8,178 bases of DNA from the NCBI GenBank assembly GCA_035279905.1, contig DATEGZ010000152.1, positions 1 to 8,178 of the forward strand, read 5' to 3'. Source of the DNA: DATEGZ01 sp035279905. Lineage in GTDB: Bacteria; Acidobacteriota; Vicinamibacteria; Vicinamibacterales; SCN-69-37. The notes under the pieces were generated by a model, which saw only the letters and a list, made by a program, of their open reading frames with translations, was not told the origin of the DNA and did not search any database. Position numbers and translations under genes: made by a program. Every line of letters starts with the position of its first letter. Within the stretch, counting starts at the first letter, position 1. This document shows, in pieces, positions 1 through 6,286 of this stretch.

Positions 1-24
1 CGCGACGAGGAACAGACGCGGCAT
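1..24 (-). CDS. Start of a gene running off the left edge (N-terminal 8 codons only)
   Basis: The complement of the first 24 bases reads ATG followed by seven sense codons, giving MPRLFLVA, and continues past the window edge. A short basic then hydrophobic start is compatible with a signal peptide or first membrane helix, but eight residues cannot identify a family. An AAGGG Shine-Dalgarno-like stretch lies 6 bases upstream of the ATG, supplied by the 7-bp repeat next door. It would follow the 77-aa gene on the same strand after a 32-bp gap and could be co-transcribed with it. The call rests only on the ATG, the spacing and the neighbour, so it is weak. Confidence 0.35.
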
Positions 25-28
25 CGTC

Positions 29-56
29 TGCCCTTTGCCCTCTGCCCTCTGCCCTT
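29..56. repeat. Tandem 7-bp repeat, four units (TGCCCTY-type)
   Basis: Four consecutive heptamers TGCCCTT, TGCCCTC, TGCCCTC, TGCCCTT fill 29-56, differing only at the last base. They occupy almost the whole gap between the 77-aa gene and the partial gene on the minus strand. On the minus strand they read as purine-rich AGGGCA units, and one of these may serve as the ribosome binding site of the partial gene. Short repeats of this type are typically intergenic and can expand by replication slippage; a function here is not shown. Confidence 0.75.
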
Positions 57-290
57 TCATAACCGCCCCAACTGCTCGTCAATCGCGCGAATGGCCGTCT
101 CGAGCATCTCGCGATGCGCGGGATGCCGCGCATTCTTCAGGTCGGCCTGGGCCCGCGCCTTGGCCAGCTCCAGCGTGCGCCGGTGCGCGATCTGCGCCGG
201 ATCCCCCTGCACGGGGGGCGTCGCCGGCTCGTGGCGATCGCGCTCCGCCTGCTGATCCTCGACCGACTTGCTCTCCCAACCTCGTGCCAT
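57..290 (-). CDS. Small charged hypothetical protein, 77 aa
   Basis: I do not recognise the family. The 77-residue product is soluble-looking, with no signal peptide or membrane segment. The first 30 residues are hydrophilic and probably disordered (ARGWESKSVEDQQAERDR is typical of its composition); residues about 36-76 are rich in Ala, Leu, Glu and Arg and should form one or two helices, containing ELAKARAQADL and ETAIRAIDEQL. The start is supported by an AGGA ribosome binding site 5 bases upstream of the ATG at 290. It is divergent from the amino acid permease and is followed by the partial gene at the left edge. The 48-bp divergent gap and the regular amphipathic helix favour a real gene over a chance reading frame, although the GC-rich context makes chance frames common. 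Confidence 0.65.
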   Translation of the reverse strand: MARGWESKSVEDQQAERDRHEPATPPVQGDPAQIAHRRTLELAKARAQADLKNARHPAHREMLETAIRAIDEQLGRL

Positions 291-338
291 GCGGTCCTGC
301 TCTCATTCTACGTAAGTTCGCCGGTGTAGTATTCGCGC
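291..338. promoter_or_regulatory. Short divergent intergenic region with possible -10 boxes
   Basis: This 48-bp gap separates the start of the 77-aa gene (minus) from the permease (plus), so promoters for both probably lie here or extend into the coding ends. TAGTAT at 327-332 is a possible -10 box for the plus strand and lies so close to the GTG at 339 that the transcript could be leaderless; no ribosome binding site is visible ahead of that GTG. On the minus strand, TAGAAT (305-310) could be a -10 box for the small gene. No convincing -35 box is seen for either. Confidence 0.3.
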
Positions 339-1640
339 GTGGCGTTTCGGCGTGCGCTCGGCCCCTTTGACGCGACGATGGTCGTCATTGGCGGAATCAT
401 CGGGTCGGGCATCTTCATCAACCCCTACCTCGTCGCCCGCCTCCTCGACACGCCCGCGCAGGTGCTGGCCGTCTGGGTCATGGGCGGCGCCGTCGCGCTC
501 GCCGGGGCGTTCGCCTACGCCGAGCTCGGCCAGCTGATGCCGCGCGCAGGCGGCCAATACGTCTACCTGCGCGACGCGTGGCACCCGGTCGTCGGTTTTC
601 TCTACGGATGGGCGCTGCTCTTCATGATCGAAACCGGCGCGATGGCGGCCGTCGCGATCGCGTTCGCGCAATACGCGCTGAAGCTCGGGGGCGGGAGCGC
701 CACGTGGGCGCGTCCGGTCGCGGTCGCGACGATCGTCGTGCTGTCGGCCGTCAACTACCTCGGCGTCAAGCCGGGCAGCCGCGTGCTCAACGTGTTCGTC
801 GTCCTCAAAGTGGCGGCGCTCGCGGCGATCATTCTCTTCGCCTGGATCGTGCCGGCTGCGCCGGCGTGGCTCACGGCCGGGCGCGTCGACAACACGCCCA
901 CGGGCGCGCTGGCGTTCGGCGCCGCGCTGATTCCGATCCTCTTCGCCTACGGCGGCTGGCAGAACGCGAACTACGTCGCCGAGGAGATGCGCGATCCCGA
1001 GCGGCACTTGCCGCGCAGCCTCGTGATCGGCACGCTCGCGGTCGTCGCGATCTACGTGCTGGTCAACATCGCGTACCTGCGCGCGCTCGGCCTCGAAGGC
1101 CTGGCCGCGACGACGACGCCGGCGGCCGACGCGGCAGCGCGCTGGATGGGCGCGGCCGGCGAGCGCTTCGTCTCGGCCGCGATCGCGATCTCGACGTTCG
1201 GCTTTCTCGACCTGGCGATTCTCGCACCGACGCGCGTCTACTACGCGATGGCGGCCGACGGCGCGTTCATCCCGGCGCTCGCGCGGCTCCACCCTCGCTA
1301 TCAGACGCCTGCGCTCGCGATCGTGCTGCAGTCGGCGTGGGCCATTCTGCTGGCGCTCACCGGCGAGTACGGCGATCTGCTCGACACGGTCGTCTTCGCG
1401 GATTGGATCTTCTTCGGGCTGACGGTTGCCGGGCTGTTCGTGTTCCGGCGCAGACTCGCCGGCCGGCAAGGCTTCCGCACGCCGGGCTATCCGTGGCTGC
1501 CCGCGTTCTTCGTGGCTGTCGCGGTCGTCGTCGTGTTCAGCACCATCCGCACGGCGCCGGTGCGCTCGATGGTCGGCGCGGGCCTGCTACTCTTGGGTAT
1601 CCCCGTTTACTACGCCTTTGCCCGCTCGACTCAACGCTGA
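339..1640 (+). CDS. APC-superfamily amino acid permease (LAT/SteT-like)
   Basis: A 433-residue cytoplasmic-membrane transporter of the amino acid-polyamine-organocation superfamily, which moves amino acids by exchange or proton symport. The length and about 12 hydrophobic segments match the family. The glycine-rich substrate-binding break in helix 1, GIIGSGIF (19-26), is intact. Other hallmarks are AYAELGQLMPRAGGQYVYLR (59-78), which ends helix 2 and the following loop, and FAYGGWQNANYVAEEMRDP (202-220) around helix 6 and its loop, typical of L-type and serine/threonine exchanger-like members. The GTG at 339 is chosen because the protein then begins just before helix 1; the next in-frame ATG (residue 14) would cut into it. 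The stop overlaps the aminotransferase start, so the two are translationally coupled and the cargo is probably an amino acid used by that enzyme. Exact substrate is unknown. Confidence 0.92.
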   Translation: MAFRRALGPFDATMVVIGGIIGSGIFINPYLVARLLDTPAQVLAVWVMGGAVALAGAFAYAELGQLMPRAGGQYVYLRDAWHPVVGFLYGWALLFMIETGAMAAVAIAFAQYALKLGGGSATWARPVAVATIVVLSAVNYLGVKPGSRVLNVFVVLKVAALAAIILFAWIVPAAPAWLTAGRVDNTPTGALAFGAALIPILFAYGGWQNANYVAEEMRDPERHLPRSLVIGTLAVVAIYVLVNIAYLRALGLEGLAATTTPAADAAARWMGAAGERFVSAAIAISTFGFLDLAILAPTRVYYAMAADGAFIPALARLHPRYQTPALAIVLQSAWAILLALTGEYGDLLDTVVFADWIFFGLTVAGLFVFRRRLAGRQGFRTPGYPWLPAFFVAVAVVVVFSTIRTAPVRSMVGAGLLLLGIPVYYAFARSTQR

Positions 1641-2728
1641 TGCTCGAAACACCGCTCGCACCGTATCTGCTCTGGGCGAAAACGCGCCAACCCGCCGCGA
1701 TCGATCTGGCGGGCAGCAACATGCTCGCCTGCACGCTGGCCGAGCTCCCCGGCGCGCGCGAGGCCGTGGATCTCAGCGCGCCCAACGACAACGGGTTTGC
1801 GCCTCTCACGTCCGCGATCGCCCGTCACTACGGCGTGACCGACGATCGCGTCGTCACCGGACACGGCTGCTCGGGCGCGAACTTTCTCGCGGTCGCGGCG
1901 CTCGTCGCCCCCGGCGACGACGTGCTCGTCGAACGGCCGACCTACGATCCGCTGATCGGCGCGTGCCGGCTGATGGGCGCGCGCATCGAGCGGTTCGATC
2001 GGCGGTTCGAGGACGGGTGGCGGCTCGATCTCGACGCCATCCGCCAGCGCATCACGCCGCGCACGCGCCTCATCATCGTCACCTCCCCGCACAATCCGAC
2101 GGGGGTGGTCGCAGACGGCGAATCGCTCGTCGCGCTGGGACGGCTGGCGCAGGATGTCGGCGCGCACGTCCTGGTCGACGAGGTGTACCTCGACGCCGCG
2201 AACATCGTGGCCGGCGGAGCGGGCCGCGCGAAACCGGCGGCCGTCCTCAATGGACCGTTTCTCTCGACCAACAGTCTGACCAAGTCGTACGGCCTCGCGG
2301 GCCTGCGGTGCGGCTGGGTGGTGGCGCCGCTCGACGTCGCCCCGCGCATCCGGCGCACGCGCGACGTCGTCGACAACGCCGAGAGCGCGCCCGCCGATCG
2401 CCTGGCCGCACATGCGTTCGGCGAGCTCCCGTCCCTCGCTAATCGCGCGGGGGCGCTGCTGAGCAGCAACCTGATGCGGGCGCGCCGGTTCTTCGCCGAG
2501 CATCCGGAGCTCGAGATCGTCGAGCCGCCTGGCGCCTCGGTCGTCTTCCCGCGGCTGCTGGGTCTCTCCGACGCCACGCCGTTCGTCCGCCGGCTGCTCG
2601 ACGACCACGGCGTCGCCGTCGCGCCGGGACATTTCTTCGATCTTCCCGCGCACTTTCGCCTCAGTCTCGCCGGCCATCCGGACAAGCTCGAACGCGGCCT
2701 GGAAGGGCTGACCGCGGCGCTCGAGTAG
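1640..2728 (+). CDS. PLP-dependent aminotransferase, class I/II (fold type I)
   Basis: A 362-residue cytosolic enzyme expected to transfer an amino group between an amino acid and a 2-oxo acid using pyridoxal phosphate. The fold-type I active site is complete: glycine-rich phosphate loop GHGCSGAN (74-81), cofactor-stacking Tyr102 in ERPTYDP, Asn152 in SPHNPTG, Asp180 and Tyr183 in DEVYLD, the Schiff-base lysine Lys215 in NSLTKSYG, Arg223 in GLRCGW, and the carboxylate-binding Arg340 in FRLSLAG. It is slightly shorter than aspartate aminotransferase (about 400 aa), mainly through a short N-terminus. The ATG at 1640 lies in a TGATG overlap with the permease stop and has no ribosome binding site of its own, so translation probably depends on reinitiation. 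Pairing with a permease suggests amino acid catabolism or exchange; sequence alone does not give the substrate. Confidence 0.93.
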   Translation: MLETPLAPYLLWAKTRQPAAIDLAGSNMLACTLAELPGAREAVDLSAPNDNGFAPLTSAIARHYGVTDDRVVTGHGCSGANFLAVAALVAPGDDVLVERPTYDPLIGACRLMGARIERFDRRFEDGWRLDLDAIRQRITPRTRLIIVTSPHNPTGVVADGESLVALGRLAQDVGAHVLVDEVYLDAANIVAGGAGRAKPAAVLNGPFLSTNSLTKSYGLAGLRCGWVVAPLDVAPRIRRTRDVVDNAESAPADRLAAHAFGELPSLANRAGALLSSNLMRARRFFAEHPELEIVEPPGASVVFPRLLGLSDATPFVRRLLDDHGVAVAPGHFFDLPAHFRLSLAGHPDKLERGLEGLTAALE

Positions 2729-2735
2729 CCGACTC

Positions 2736-3983
2736 GTGTCTTTCGATCTTCACGCGATCCTCAATCTGGCGGTGGCCGTCATCGGCGGCCTCGGCGTCGG
2801 GATCGAGCGCGAGTGGAGCGGACATGCGACCGGTCCGCACGCGCGGTTCGCCGGCGTGCGCACGTTCACGCTGCTGAGCCTCGCGTCCGGCCTGGCCGGC
2901 TGGCTGTGGGTGTCCGGCGTGCAGGGGATCGCGTTGATCCTCCTCGCCGGGCTGTGCGCCCTCATCGTCGTCGCGTACTTCGCGGCGAGCCGCCGCGACG
3001 TCGACGGCACGACGGAAATGGCGGCGTTCGTCGTCATGGCGGCCGGCGTGCTGGCCGGCGCCGGCAGCACGCGCGTGGCCGCAGGCATTCTGGCGGTGAC
3101 GTTCCTGTTGCTCGTCGAGAAGACGCGGCTGCACAAGTTGGTCTCCAAGCTCGATCGCGAGGAGATTCGCGCGGGCGCGCGGTTCGCCGTGATGGCGACG
3201 GTCATCCTGCCGCTCCTGCCCGAGGGTCCGTACGGCCCGCTCGGCGGGATCAAGCCGCGGACGTTGTGGGCGATCGTGCTGTTCTTCTCGGGGTTGAGCT
3301 TCCTGGGATTCGTGGCGCGCCGCGCGTTCGGGCAGAACCGCGGGTACGCGATCGCCGGAACGCTCGGCGGGATCGTCTCCTCCACAGGCTCGACGTTCAC
3401 GATGGCGCAGTTGAGCCGGCGGAACCCGGAAGCCGGACGCGCGCTGGCGTCGGGCGCGCTTGGCGCCAACGTCGTGCTCTTTCCTCGCGTGTTGATCTCG
3501 AGCCTCGTCCTCGCGCCGCCGCTCGCTGCAGCCTTGTGGCCCGCGTTCATCCTGCCGGCCGTCATCGGTACGGTGCTGACGCTGCGCGGCTGGCGCGACG
3601 CCGGCCGCGCGCACGAGCGAATCCAGCACGAGCGCAACCCGTTGCAGTTCAGGTCGGCGCTCGAGATGACGCTGATTTTTCAGGTGGTGCTCTTCGTCAT
3701 CGCCTACGCGAAGGCGCACTTCAGCAGCCAGGCGCTCTACGGCACCTCGGCGCTCGTCGGACTCGCCGAGATCGACGCGCTCACGATTTCGATGGCGCGG
3801 CTGACCAACTCCGGCACGGCCGCCGACATCGCCGCACGCGCGATTACCATCGGCGTCATCGCCAACACGGCGACCAAGCTCGCGATCACGCTCGTCGTCG
3901 GCCGCGGCTCGTTCCGCCCGCTCGCGGCGATTGGCCTGACGCTGATCGGTCTTGCGCTCGGGGCAGCGTTGTACTTCCGTTAA
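2736..3983 (+). CDS. MgtC/SapB-DUF4010 family polytopic membrane protein
   Basis: A 415-residue inner-membrane protein with many hydrophobic segments. The N-terminal part carries the MgtC/SapB signature: GGLGVGIEREW (17-27) followed by GVRTFTLLSLASG (40-52). The C-terminal part matches DUF4010, with STGSTFTMAQLSRRN (216-230) and a related ALTISMARLTNSG (348-360). MgtC proteins are linked to magnesium stress and ATPase regulation in some pathogens; the DUF4010 fusion is uncharacterised and transport or sensing remains a guess. The GTG at 2736 is used because the first helix and the GxGxGxERE signature follow directly; it has no clear ribosome binding site and lies 7 bp after the aminotransferase stop, consistent with the same operon. 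The two halves show an internal duplication (see findings). Confidence 0.9.
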   Translation: MSFDLHAILNLAVAVIGGLGVGIEREWSGHATGPHARFAGVRTFTLLSLASGLAGWLWVSGVQGIALILLAGLCALIVVAYFAASRRDVDGTTEMAAFVVMAAGVLAGAGSTRVAAGILAVTFLLLVEKTRLHKLVSKLDREEIRAGARFAVMATVILPLLPEGPYGPLGGIKPRTLWAIVLFFSGLSFLGFVARRAFGQNRGYAIAGTLGGIVSSTGSTFTMAQLSRRNPEAGRALASGALGANVVLFPRVLISSLVLAPPLAAALWPAFILPAVIGTVLTLRGWRDAGRAHERIQHERNPLQFRSALEMTLIFQVVLFVIAYAKAHFSSQALYGTSALVGLAEIDALTISMARLTNSGTAADIAARAITIGVIANTATKLAITLVVGRGSFRPLAAIGLTLIGLALGAALYFR

Positions 3984-3989
3984 GCTCTT

Positions 3990-4012
3990 GAACCCAACGA
4001 ACCCAACGAACC
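3990..4012. repeat. Tandem 9-bp repeat (GAACCCAAC), about 2.6 copies
   Basis: Two perfect copies of GAACCCAAC (3990-3998 and 3999-4007) followed by a partial third copy GAACC (4008-4012). It sits between two convergent genes and runs directly into the inverted repeat at 4011-4024. It is seen directly in the sequence; no function can be assigned. Confidence 0.75.
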
Positions 4013-4024
4013 TAGAACTCTAGG
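4011..4024. terminator. Small inverted repeat, possible bidirectional terminator
   Basis: CCTAGA-AC-TCTAGG is a perfect inverted repeat which can form a 5-bp stem with a 4-base AACT loop. It lies between the convergent stops at 3983 (plus) and 4020 (minus) and includes the minus-strand stop codon. On the plus strand TTTT follows at 4028-4031, and on the minus strand the repeat region reads as moderately T-rich. The stem is short and AT-containing, so as an intrinsic terminator it would be weak. Confidence 0.3.
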
Positions 4025-4952
4025 TAGTTTTCCCCGGCTGTTGAAATACTTTCATCGCCGTCGCGATCATCCCCGCGATGTCCGTGACGTTCGCGGGAAT
4101 CACGAGCGTGTTGCTCTTCTGCGCGAGCTGGCCGAACTGCTCGACGTACTGCTGAGCGACGCGCAATTGTGTGGCTTCCGTACCGCCTGGCTGGCGAATC
4201 ACTTCGGCGACCCGCTTGATGCCTTCGGCGGTCGCCGTGGCCACGGCGAGGATCGCCGACGCCTGACCCTCGGCCTCGTTGATCTGCTGCTGCCGGCGCG
4301 CTTCAGACGCCTTGATGACCTGCTGCTTGTCGCCTTCCGCCTGGTTGATCACGGCGTCGCGCGCGCCTTCCGACGTGAGCACGACCGCGCGCTTTTCCCG
4401 CTCGGCGCGCATCTGCTTTTCCATCGCGGCCAGGACGTCGTGCGGCGGCGTGATGTTCTTGATCTCGTAGCGCAGCACTTTCACGCCCCACGGCTCGGTC
4501 GCTTTATCGAGCTCGCTCACCACCGACATGTTGATGTTCGACCGCTCTTCGAACGTGCGGTCCAGATCGATCTTGCCGATGTCGCTGCGCAGCGTCGTCT
4601 GCGCCAGCTGCGTGATCGCGAAGTGGTAGTCCTGGATGCCGTAGGACGCGCGCTCGGGGTTCATCACCTTCATGTACAGGATGCCGTCGACGCCCACCTG
4701 GACGTTGTCGCGGGTGATGCAGACCTGCGCGGGAATGTCGATCGCCGCTTCCTTGAGCGAATGGCGATATCGGATGACGTCCACGAAGGGCACGAGGATG
4801 TGGAAGCCGGCCTGAAGGACGGCGTTGAATCGTCCGAGCCGCTCGACGACGAACGCGCTCTGCTGCGGCACCACGACGGCCGTGCGCGCGACGACGATCA
4901 GGACGGCGAAGACGAGAAAGAAAAACGCGATCGTGCCACCGCTGAGGGTCAT
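4020..4952 (-). CDS. qmcA: SPFH/stomatin-like membrane protein (QmcA/slipin type)
   Basis: A 310-residue SPFH (stomatin/prohibitin/flotillin/HflKC) protein. One N-terminal membrane anchor (about 7-28) is followed by the SPFH domain (about 25-190), beginning VVVPQQSAFVVERLGRF and including LVPFVDVIRYRHSLKE, then a charged alanine-rich coiled coil (about 176-255) with repeated AEG and EGQASAI motifs, and a short C-terminal tail ending VFQQPGKTT. Length matches bacterial QmcA (about 305 aa). Such proteins form large membrane-bound oligomers that order membrane microdomains and modulate membrane proteases such as FtsH. The start at 4952 has a strong AAGGAG site 7 bases upstream and overlaps the NfeD stop as ATGA, the usual NfeD-SPFH coupling. 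The symbol reflects family resemblance; other slipin names would also fit. Confidence 0.93.
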   Translation of the reverse strand: MTLSGGTIAFFFLVFAVLIVVARTAVVVPQQSAFVVERLGRFNAVLQAGFHILVPFVDVIRYRHSLKEAAIDIPAQVCITRDNVQVGVDGILYMKVMNPERASYGIQDYHFAITQLAQTTLRSDIGKIDLDRTFEERSNINMSVVSELDKATEPWGVKVLRYEIKNITPPHDVLAAMEKQMRAEREKRAVVLTSEGARDAVINQAEGDKQQVIKASEARRQQQINEAEGQASAILAVATATAEGIKRVAEVIRQPGGTEATQLRVAQQYVEQFGQLAQKSNTLVIPANVTDIAGMIATAMKVFQQPGKTT

Positions 4953-5398
4953 GAACGTGCTCCTTCTGGCTCGACGTCAACGGTCAATCCATCGACGCGA
5001 ATCACCCGGCAGCGCGCTCCGCGCGCCAGCGTGACGTTGGTAATGTTGCGGCCGGACCAGGCCGCTCCCCGCAACTCGACCCGGCCGACTTTCCCGGGCA
5101 GCAAGTCCTCGGCGGCGACGCCCACCTCGCCGACGATCATGTCCACCGGCGGCGCCTGCGGATCGACCTGCAGCCACTTCAGCAGACGTCTGCGGAAGAT
5201 CAGCAGCGACGCGACGGAAATCGCCGAGAACAGCAGCAGTTGCATCCAGATCGGACCGGCGAGATCGAAGCTGGCCAGCAGGCCGACGACGATGGCGCCG
5301 ATGCCGAAGAAGATGATGTAAAAACCGCCCGACGCCGCCATCTCGGCGACGACAAGCAGCAAGCCGAGCACGAGCCAGTGCCACCAGAGCAGTGTCAT
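4949..5398 (-). CDS. NfeD-like membrane protein with OB-fold domain
   Basis: A 149-residue short-form NfeD protein. Three hydrophobic segments (about 5-22, 25-43 and 50-68) carry it into the inner membrane, with the typical AASGGFYIIFFGIGA motif at 21-35. A basic turn RRRLLKW follows, then a soluble beta-rich C-terminal domain (about 85-146) containing VGEVGVA, PGKVGRVELRGAAWS and a final RVDGLTVDVEP, which is the OB fold. The N-terminal serine protease of long NfeD proteins is absent, as in the common truncated form. NfeD proteins are genetic and physical partners of SPFH proteins in membrane quality control, and this gene directly precedes and overlaps one by 4 bases. The ATG at 5398 has no clear ribosome binding site and lies close to a good -10 box, so the leader may be very short. 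Confidence 0.92.
   Translation of the reverse strand: MTLLWWHWLVLGLLLVVAEMAASGGFYIIFFGIGAIVVGLLASFDLAGPIWMQLLLFSAISVASLLIFRRRLLKWLQVDPQAPPVDMIVGEVGVAAEDLLPGKVGRVELRGAAWSGRNITNVTLARGARCRVIRVDGLTVDVEPEGARS
4960..4965 (-). promoter_or_regulatory. Strong ribosome binding site of the SPFH gene
   Basis: AAGGAG on the minus strand, 7 bases ahead of the ATG at 4952, inside the last codons of the NfeD gene. It fixes the start of the SPFH protein and shows that this gene can initiate on its own as well as by coupling. Confidence 0.75.
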
Positions 5399-5415
5399 AG
5401 GAGTAAACCGGCGCG

Positions 5416-5446
5416 ATTATAAGGCGTGTTACCCTTTGGCGCTCAA
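5416..5446 (-). promoter_or_regulatory. Probable promoter of the NfeD-SPFH operon
   Basis: On the minus strand a perfect TATAAT (-10, at 5416-5421) is preceded by TTGAGC (-35, at 5441-5446) with a 19-base spacer, slightly longer than the usual 17. Transcription would start about 10 bases ahead of the NfeD ATG at 5398. This AT-rich patch stands out in a GC-rich region. The overlapping TTATAA is symmetrical, so it could also serve as a -10 box for the divergent gene at 5473, though no matching -35 box is seen there. Confidence 0.5.
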
Positions 5447-5458
5447 ATCTCGACGGGA

Positions 5459-5472
5459 CGGGAGGGCTCCCG
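5459..5472 (+). promoter_or_regulatory. Ribosome binding site inside a small inverted repeat
   Basis: GGAGG (5461-5465) lies 7 bases ahead of the ATG at 5473 and sets that start. The same bases belong to a perfect inverted repeat CGGGAG-GG-CTCCCG (5459-5472) that ends exactly at the start codon. In RNA this can form a 5-bp GC-rich stem with a GGGC loop, partly covering the ribosome binding site. Whether it regulates translation is not known. Confidence 0.55.
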
Positions 5473-6279
5473 ATGGTCTACATGCTGAGTCCGTTGTCGC
5501 TCGGCGAACTGCTCGATCGTACGTTTCAGCTCTATCGGCGCCATTTCCTCATCTTCATCGGCATCATCGCTCTCCCGCACGTGTTCCTGTTGCCGCTCCA
5601 ACTCGCGAGCGTCTGGCAGCGCTCGACCAGGCGCTTCGATCTCGTGGACGTCGCGTTCGCGCTGGTGATCGCCGGCGGCGGTATTTTCGTGCTGGCGATG
5701 GCTCAGGCGGCGACGGTCGTCGCCGTCTCGCGGACCTATCTCGGGCAGCCCGCGTCGATCGTCGATTCCTACTCGCGCGTGAGCGGCCACGTGGTCCGCC
5801 TGTGCTTGCTGATCCTCTCGCTCGGTATCCTGACCGGCCTCGGCTTCATTCTGCTGATCATCCCGGGCATTCTGCTGACGATCCGGTGGTCCGTGGCCGT
5901 GCCGGCGATGGTGCTCGAGGACACCCGCGTCGGCGAGGCCATGACGCGGAGCGCCGAGCTGACGCAGGGCGACTGGGTGCGGATCTTCGGGATCTACTTC
6001 ATCTACTTCGTCGTCGCGATCCTCTTCGAGACGCTGTGGCAGGTGCCGATGTTCTTCGCGGCCTTTTCGTCGGGGCGCACGCTCGCCGACCCGCCGTTCT
6101 GGACGCAGATCGTCATCGTGCTCGGCGGGTTCGTCTCGCAGTGCCTCGTCGGGCCGCTGCTGACGATCGCCCTGTCGCTCGTCTACTACGACGAGCGCGT
6201 CCGCAAAGAGGCGTTCGACCTCGAGCACATGCTCACGCAGCTTGATGGCGCGCCGCCCAGTGACGCCGTTCCGGCCTGA
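5473..6279 (+). CDS. Polytopic membrane protein, GPDPase_memb-like
   Basis: A 268-residue integral membrane protein with about five or six hydrophobic segments (approximately 24-46, 58-85, 108-132, 140-150, 170-195 and 210-238). It starts SPLSLGELLDRTFQLYRRH (6-24) and ends with LVYYDERVRKEAFDLEHM (236-253), with PGILLTIRWSVAVPAMVLE (131-149) and AMTRSAELTQGDWVRIFG (156-173) in between. These are the hallmarks of the family annotated as 'glycerophosphoryl diester phosphodiesterase membrane domain' proteins; the catalytic phosphodiesterase domain is absent, so no enzyme activity should be assumed. It heads a same-strand run with DUF4129 and DUF4350 genes, an arrangement seen in many bacteria, which suggests a role in that membrane complex. 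The start is supported by GGAGG at 7 bases. Confidence 0.85.
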   Translation: MVYMLSPLSLGELLDRTFQLYRRHFLIFIGIIALPHVFLLPLQLASVWQRSTRRFDLVDVAFALVIAGGGIFVLAMAQAATVVAVSRTYLGQPASIVDSYSRVSGHVVRLCLLILSLGILTGLGFILLIIPGILLTIRWSVAVPAMVLEDTRVGEAMTRSAELTQGDWVRIFGIYFIYFVVAILFETLWQVPMFFAAFSSGRTLADPPFWTQIVIVLGGFVSQCLVGPLLTIALSLVYYDERVRKEAFDLEHMLTQLDGAPPSDAVPA

Positions 6280-6286
6280 TCGGAAG

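Noticed and set aside
303..1469. Long open frame on the minus strand opposite the permease
   Set aside because: The translation is overwhelmingly Arg, Asp, Glu and Ala with no recognisable motif; it is an antisense shadow of GC-rich codons of a clear APC permease.
578..1639. Upstream in-frame extension of the aminotransferase across the permease
   Set aside because: The frame is open by chance; the extension is Arg-rich low-complexity sequence and overlaps a real transporter. Aminotransferase homology begins at the ATG at 1640.
1631..2677. Minus-strand open frame opposite the aminotransferase
   Set aside because: Charged, Arg-rich composition with no family motif, antisense to a complete PLP enzyme active site.
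2661..3719. Minus-strand open frame opposite the MgtC-DUF4010 gene
   Set aside because: Composition rich in Arg, His, Gln and Glu without hydrophobic core; shadow frame of a polytopic membrane protein.
4041..5321. Plus-strand 426-codon open frame opposite the SPFH and NfeD genes
   Set aside because: It is rich in Arg, Asp, His and Leu, spans two real genes and their overlap, and has no recognisable motif.
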